From: Gp1-AA122 sp036378535
Lineage (GTDB): Bacteria > Acidobacteriota > Terriglobia > Terriglobales > Acidobacteriaceae
DNA length: 64,000 nucleotides
Assembly: GCA_036378535.1 (NCBI GenBank)
Contig: DASUWH010000072.1
Location: 186,001 to 250,000, forward strand
Reading direction: 5' to 3'
Both the position numbers and the translations under genes were made by a program. The notes under the pieces are model-generated. The model saw nothing but the letters and a program-made list of their open reading frames with translations, was not told where the DNA came from and searched no databases. Of the stretch, positions 60,439-64,000 are shown one piece after another. Numbering within the stretch: the stretch's first letter is position 1; each line of letters begins with the position of its first letter.

Positions 60439-61602
60439 ATGGCCATTCCTATCAGCTATAACATCCGCAACTTGAAGCTGCGCAAAGGGCTGACCCTGAT
60501 GACAGCGCTCGGCATCGCTCTGACGGTTACCACCGCGGTTTTTATCCTGGCGTTGCTGGCGGGCCTGAACCGGGCTTTCGTGAGCACAGGTGACCCACTG
60601 AATGTGCTGGTGCTGCGCAAAGGATCGCAGGCGGAGCTCTCGGGTGGATTCGACGCCTCTCTTTTTCCGACATTGAAAACGCTTGCAGGCGTGGCTAAGG
60701 ACAGCCATGGAGAGCCGATGGCGTCAGCCGAATGGGTGGTTGCGATTGTGTTGCCTCGCCGGGACGGCACCGGCGAAGTCAATGTGATTGTGCGCGGCAT
60801 GATGAAGGATGGGCTGGAGCTTCGGCCAGGAGTGAAACTCGTCGCGGGACGCTGGTTCACGCCCGGGCAGCGCGAAGTCGTAGTGAGTGAGTCTATTCAC
60901 AAGCGCTTTGCGCACGCCAATGTGGGCGACACCATGCAGTTTGGCAAAGGTCCGTGGACCGTGGTAGGAATCTTTGATGCCGGCGGTAGCGCGTACGAGT
61001 CGGAGGTCTGGGGTGATGTCAACCAGATGGCTTCAGATTTCGATCGCCAGGGTGGCTTCTCCTCGGCTTACCTCAGGGCGACGGATCCGGCTACTGCAGA
61101 TGCGCTCAAGCACCGCGTGACCGACGATCAGCGCTTGCGGCTTGAGGGCATGCTCGAGACTGAGTACTACGCCAAGCAGACCCGCAGCGGCATGCCCATC
61201 AAATTTGTAGGCTTCCTGGTGGCGATTATTATGGCGATTGGTTCCAGCTTCGCCGCCATGAATACGATGTATGCGGCGGTAGCCTATCGTGGACGCGAGA
61301 TCGCGACCTTGCGGGTCATTGGATTTTCCCGGCCAGCCATTCTGACTTCTTTTGTGCTGGAATCGTTGCTGTTGTCACTTTTAGGGGCGGTTATTGGCAT
61401 CGTTCTGATGTTGCCGTTTAATGGAATGACGACGGGCACGTCCAATCAGGTGACTTTCAGCGAAGTGGTGTTCAGCTTGCGTATGACGCCGGGTGTGGTG
61501 ATCGCGGCCATCATTTTTGGCATGATTATGGGCCTGTTCGGCGGAATGGCGCCAGCCTGGCACGCGGCCCGGCAGAATATTCTGAATGCGTTACGCGGAT
61601 AA
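60439..61602 (+). CDS. ABC transporter permease, FtsX/MacB type (3)
   Basis: A 387-residue permease of the same fold but distinct from the first two. It starts MAIPISYNIRNLKLRKGLTL, has a MacB-like core with GEVNVIVRGMMKDGLELRPG, and C-terminal helices with AYRGREIATLRVIGFSRPAI. MacB systems work as dimers, so a heteromeric complex of this one with one of the paralogous pair is possible. A heptamer-repeat locus follows directly after its stop. Confidence 0.88.
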   Translation: MAIPISYNIRNLKLRKGLTLMTALGIALTVTTAVFILALLAGLNRAFVSTGDPLNVLVLRKGSQAELSGGFDASLFPTLKTLAGVAKDSHGEPMASAEWVVAIVLPRRDGTGEVNVIVRGMMKDGLELRPGVKLVAGRWFTPGQREVVVSESIHKRFAHANVGDTMQFGKGPWTVVGIFDAGGSAYESEVWGDVNQMASDFDRQGGFSSAYLRATDPATADALKHRVTDDQRLRLEGMLETEYYAKQTRSGMPIKFVGFLVAIIMAIGSSFAAMNTMYAAVAYRGREIATLRVIGFSRPAILTSFVLESLLLSLLGAVIGIVLMLPFNGMTTGTSNQVTFSEVVFSLRMTPGVVIAAIIFGMIMGLFGGMAPAWHAARQNILNALRG

Positions 61603-61606
61603 AGAA

Positions 61607-61676
61607 GTCGTCAGCCGTCGGTAAATCGGTCATCGACAACATGAAACCAATGACCCAGGACTACCGACCAATGCCT
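61607..61676. repeat. Inverted heptamer arrays inside the ABC operon
   Basis: Left: GTCGTCA, GCCGTCG, GTAAATC, GGTCATC (61607-61634). Right, on the minus strand: AGGCATT, GGTCGGT, AGTCCTG, GGTCATT (61676-61649). The 14-nt centre is GACAACATGAAACC. It fills the 85-nt gap between the third permease and the adaptor gene, the only large gap in the operon. Confidence 0.65.
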
Positions 61677-61687
61677 TGTTATTAGCT

Positions 61688-63052
61688 ATGCCGATCGACG
61701 CCAAACACGAAGATCTCCGCAGCCTGCGCATTGATCGCACGTTGCGCAACGGGCAGGGTGAGCCTCCAGCATGGGCACGACGCTGGATTCTGATCGGAAT
61801 CGCGATTGTGGTCGTGCTTAGCTTGAGTGCTCTGGCTTACCGTCTGCTCGCTCCGGAGACGCCACAGGTGGAAGTGGTGCGCGCCGCCGCCGAGAGCGGA
61901 AGCGCGGCAGGTGCAACGGTGCTGTCGGCCACCGGATACATCGTCGCCCATCACAAGATCAATGTGAATTCCAAGGTGACCGGACGCGTAGCCTGGATCG
62001 GTGTCGAAAAGGGGGACAAGGTTAAGCAGGGGCAGGTGCTGATCCGCCTCGAGGATCAGGAATTCCGTGCTCAGGTTCTGACCGCGCGCGGAGCCGTGGC
62101 CAACGCAAAAGCTTTCCTGGAAGAGCTGCAGAACGGCTCGCGCCCCGAGGAGATCCAGGCTGCCCAGCACAACCTGGACGAAGCACGCGCGACGGCGGCC
62201 AACGACAAAATTACGCTGGACCGCACGCGCGAGTTATTCGCCAGCGGCGTCGTTTCCAAACAACTTCTCGATGACGCTACGTCCAAGTATGACTCCGACC
62301 AGGCGAGAACTAATTCTCTGGAGCAGGCTTTCCGCTTATCGAAGCTCGGGCCGCGCAGCGAAGAAATCACCCGCGCTAAAGGTGCTTTGCTGCAGGCGCA
62401 AGGTCAACAAGCGTTTGCCGAGTCGCAACTCGATGCGACCGTCATTCGCGCGCCTGTAAGCGGAACCATTCTGGAGCGCACGGCGGAAAAGGGAGAACTG
62501 ATCACATCACAATTCGCCAGCCAGGCCGAAGGCGGTCCCGTTGGCTCCGGAGTGGCATTGGCGGATCTGAACGATCTACAAGTCGAGTTGGATATCGCCC
62601 AGGATGATTTCTCCAAGCTCGGGCCCAAGCAGAAGGGCATTGTCACCACGGATGCTTATCCGGATCGTAAGTACAACGGCGAGATCGCCGAAATTTCGCC
62701 TGAAGCCAACCGGCAGAAAGCTACGGTCCAGGTCAAGGTGCAAATCCTGAATCCCGATTCCTATTTGCGGCCGGATATGAACGCCACCGTGCGATTCCTG
62801 GCCGACGAGAACAAGGATTCCAAGCAGCCCTCGGGTGTGCTCGTCCCCGCGGCCGCGGTGCGCGATCACGATGGCAGGAAAGTTGTGTTCATCGCATTCA
62901 ACGGCAAGGCCCTGATGCGCGATGTACGCATAATCAGCCAGCGTAGTGCTGGATATGTCGTGGATGGATTAGTTGGCGGCGAGAACGTGATCACCGTTGC
63001 GCCGGAAAATCTTAAGGATGGTCAGAAGATCAACATTAAGGGGCAGTCATGA
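61688..63052 (+). CDS. HlyD/MacA-type periplasmic adaptor
   Basis: A 454-residue membrane-fusion protein from the ATG at 61688. One membrane helix (about 33-52) is followed by a lipoyl-like half (VNSKVTGRVAWIGVEKGDKV), a long coiled-coil hairpin (about 120-240, with FLEELQNGSRPEEIQAAQ), the second lipoyl half (TVIRAPVSGTILERTAEKGE) and a beta-barrel domain. It links inner-membrane permeases to an outer-membrane channel; no TolC gene is in the window. The ATPase gene overlaps by ATGA. Confidence 0.9.
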   Translation: MPIDAKHEDLRSLRIDRTLRNGQGEPPAWARRWILIGIAIVVVLSLSALAYRLLAPETPQVEVVRAAAESGSAAGATVLSATGYIVAHHKINVNSKVTGRVAWIGVEKGDKVKQGQVLIRLEDQEFRAQVLTARGAVANAKAFLEELQNGSRPEEIQAAQHNLDEARATAANDKITLDRTRELFASGVVSKQLLDDATSKYDSDQARTNSLEQAFRLSKLGPRSEEITRAKGALLQAQGQQAFAESQLDATVIRAPVSGTILERTAEKGELITSQFASQAEGGPVGSGVALADLNDLQVELDIAQDDFSKLGPKQKGIVTTDAYPDRKYNGEIAEISPEANRQKATVQVKVQILNPDSYLRPDMNATVRFLADENKDSKQPSGVLVPAAAVRDHDGRKVVFIAFNGKALMRDVRIISQRSAGYVVDGLVGGENVITVAPENLKDGQKINIKGQS

Positions 63053-63759
63053 GCACCAGCACCATGCCGAGTACCGCGACTCAGGCCAAAGTTGTGCAGG
63101 TTCGCAACGTCAGCAAGATTTTCAAGCGCGATGCCTTTGAGGTCAAAGCGCTCGATGATGTCTCCCTGGCGATTGGCGCCGGGGAATTTCTCGCGCTCAT
63201 GGGGCCGTCTGGATCGGGCAAGACGACGTTGCTGAATATGATTGCAGCCATTGACCGGCCGACTTCGGGCGAGTTGCTGGTGATGAACCAGGACGTTTTT
63301 CGGTTCAGTGACACTCAAGCGGCGCGCTGGCGCAACGAGCACATCGGCTACGTCTTTCAGACATTCAACCTGATTCCGGTGCTTACGGCGTTCGAGAATG
63401 TCGAGTTGCCATTACTGTTGACCAAACTGAACCAGCAGCAACGGCGAGATCACGTCATGACCGCACTCAAACTGGTGGGGTTAGAAGACCGCGTCAACCA
63501 TCTTCCCAAGCAGTTGTCCGGTGGGCAGGAGCAGCGCGTGGCCATCGCCCGGGCCATTGTGAGCGATCCGACATTACTGCTGGCGGACGAACCTACAGGC
63601 GATCTCGATAGCCATTCGGCCACTGAGGTACTGGAAATTCTTAAGCGGCTGAACGAGGACTTCCACAAGACGATTGTCATGGTGACGCATGACCCGCACG
63701 CTGCTTCTTACGCCCATGTCACACGGCATCTCGAAAAAGGAATGCTGCTGCCGGCCTGA
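63049..63759 (+). CDS. ABC transporter ATPase, LolD/MacB type
   Basis: A 236-residue nucleotide-binding subunit. Walker A is GPSGSGKTT, the signature LSGGQEQRVAIARAIV, Walker B LLLADEPTGDLDSHSA and the H loop MVTHDPHAA. The signature reads LSGGQEQ rather than LSGGQQQ. It completes the export operon. Its final ~100 bp and the adjacent dispersed repeat are duplicated downstream. Confidence 0.93.
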   Translation: MSTSTMPSTATQAKVVQVRNVSKIFKRDAFEVKALDDVSLAIGAGEFLALMGPSGSGKTTLLNMIAAIDRPTSGELLVMNQDVFRFSDTQAARWRNEHIGYVFQTFNLIPVLTAFENVELPLLLTKLNQQQRRDHVMTALKLVGLEDRVNHLPKQLSGGQEQRVAIARAIVSDPTLLLADEPTGDLDSHSATEVLEILKRLNEDFHKTIVMVTHDPHAASYAHVTRHLEKGMLLPA

Positions 63760-63770
63760 AACCTACAACC

Positions 63771-63815
63771 TGTCATCCCGACCGGAGCGAAGCGGAGTGG
63801 AGGGACCTTGTGTTT
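63771..63815. repeat. Core dispersed repeat copy
   Basis: TGTCATCCCGACCGGAGCGAAGCGGAGTGGAGGGACCTTGTGTTT, part of the first tandem unit. Confidence 0.85.
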
Positions 63816-63819
63816 CAAT

Positions 63820-63934
63820 AGCGGCTGAACGAGGATTTCACAAGACGGTTGTCATGGTGACGCATGACCCGCACGCTGCTTCTTACGCGCATGTCACACG
63901 GCATCTCGAGCGAGGAATGCTGCTGCCGGCCTGA
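63820..63934 (+). pseudogene. Duplicated 3' fragment of the ABC ATPase gene
   Basis: It repeats the ATPase C-terminal codons from about AGCGGCTGAACGAGGA through the H-loop region to the same stop, ending GMLLPA. A 1-bp deletion after the first ~15 bases shifts the upstream part out of phase, but the H loop and tail remain readable in one frame. It has no start or Walker motifs, so it is non-functional by itself. Confidence 0.7.
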
Positions 63935-63945
63935 AACCTACAACC

Positions 63946-63990
63946 TGTCATCCCGACTGGAGCGAGGCGGAGTGGAGGGACCTTGTGTTT
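63946..63990. repeat. Core dispersed repeat copy
   Basis: TGTCATCCCGACTGGAGCGAGGCGGAGTGGAGGGACCTTGTGTTT, in the second tandem unit. It differs from the 63771 copy at a few positions. Confidence 0.85.
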
Positions 63991-64000
63991 CGATAGCGGC

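Larger units (their letters stand above)
63643..64000 (+). repeat. Tandem repeat of the ATPase gene end plus dispersed repeat
   Basis: A unit of about 176 bp starts at AGCGGCTGAACGAGGA (63643), runs through the end of the ATPase gene and a dispersed repeat, and restarts at 63820 (177 bp later) and at 63995 (175 bp later, cut by the window edge). The second copy has a few changes, including a 1-bp deletion near its start and the codon changes Ile to Val and Lys to Arg. The array continues beyond the window to an unknown extent. Confidence 0.85.

Noticed and set aside
63643..64000. A CRISPR-like or diversity-generating retroelement array
   Set aside because: Units are ~176 bp with coding content, there are no short spacers, and no reverse transcriptase or cas gene is present.

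Overview
The window looks like a chromosomal segment of an Acidobacteriota bacterium, probably class Terriglobia (inference). The evidence is a PEP-CTERM protein, Ser/Thr/Gly-rich secreted proteins (one with what looks like a DUF5818 domain), a sigma/anti-sigma pair whose anti-sigma factor carries a Ycf48-like propeller segment, a PEGA-domain kinase-like protein, GC-rich DNA, and many dispersed intergenic repeats with the core TGTCATCCCGAGCG...GAGGGACCTTGTGTTT. I see no rRNA, tRNA, CRISPR array, prophage, integrase or transposase. It reads as core chromosome with repeat-rich intergenic spaces.

Layout. 1-9.8 kb: a PEP-CTERM protein, then the minus-strand branched-chain amino acid operon ilvC-ilvB-ilvH-ilvD. 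It faces a divergent TetR regulator translationally coupled to a cupin. A perfect 14-bp palindrome lies just downstream of a good sigma70 promoter for ilvC. GNAT, ferredoxin-NADP reductase and zinc-dependent phospholipase C-like genes follow. 9.9-15.4 kb: a Tat-type TIM-barrel protein, a low-complexity secreted protein, lexA, trxA, and a sigma/anti-sigma pair. 15.7-22.2 kb: an ARPP-1-like secreted protein behind a long leader hairpin, a membrane protein, a metallopeptidase beside an ATP-grasp ligase, an AI-2E transporter and a YihY/BrkB protein. 22.2-28.3 kb: selA, DUF488, acpS, a membrane spermidine synthase-like protein and an MCE protein with five exact 34-residue repeats. 28.3-37.7 kb: lipA, a beta-propeller, a DUF5818-type secreted protein, a pseudouridine synthase, a fibronectin type III lipoprotein, a class III aminotransferase and a PAS hybrid histidine kinase. 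38-41 kb: the conserved cdaA-ybbR-glmM operon. 41-50.5 kb: a sirtuin, polA, cysteine dioxygenase, queA, a class II aldolase, an HExxH peptidase and a membrane protein. 50.7-57.9 kb: a receiver-TonB fusion, a cyclic-nucleotide-binding protein, a pseudokinase with PEGA domains and a sodium:solute symporter. 58-64 kb: a five-gene ABC export operon (three permeases, an adaptor and an ATPase).

The least ordinary structure is intergenic. At several loci, degenerate tandem arrays with an exact 7-bp period sit in inverted orientation on both sides of a centre. At 15.4 kb and less clearly at 41 kb the centre is the dispersed repeat. Each locus has its own heptamer sequence, but the 7-bp phase and the dyad symmetry are shared. 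At the right edge the last ~100 bp of the ABC ATPase gene plus one dispersed repeat is tandemly repeated every ~176 bp and runs off the window.

Protein-level oddities are a kinase fold without its catalytic residues, a receiver domain fused through a membrane segment to a TonB C-terminus, a cysteine dioxygenase with both residues of the mammalian Cys-Tyr cofactor, a DNA polymerase I without its first proofreading motif, and a membrane-protein ORF whose C-terminus is encoded by a repeat element.
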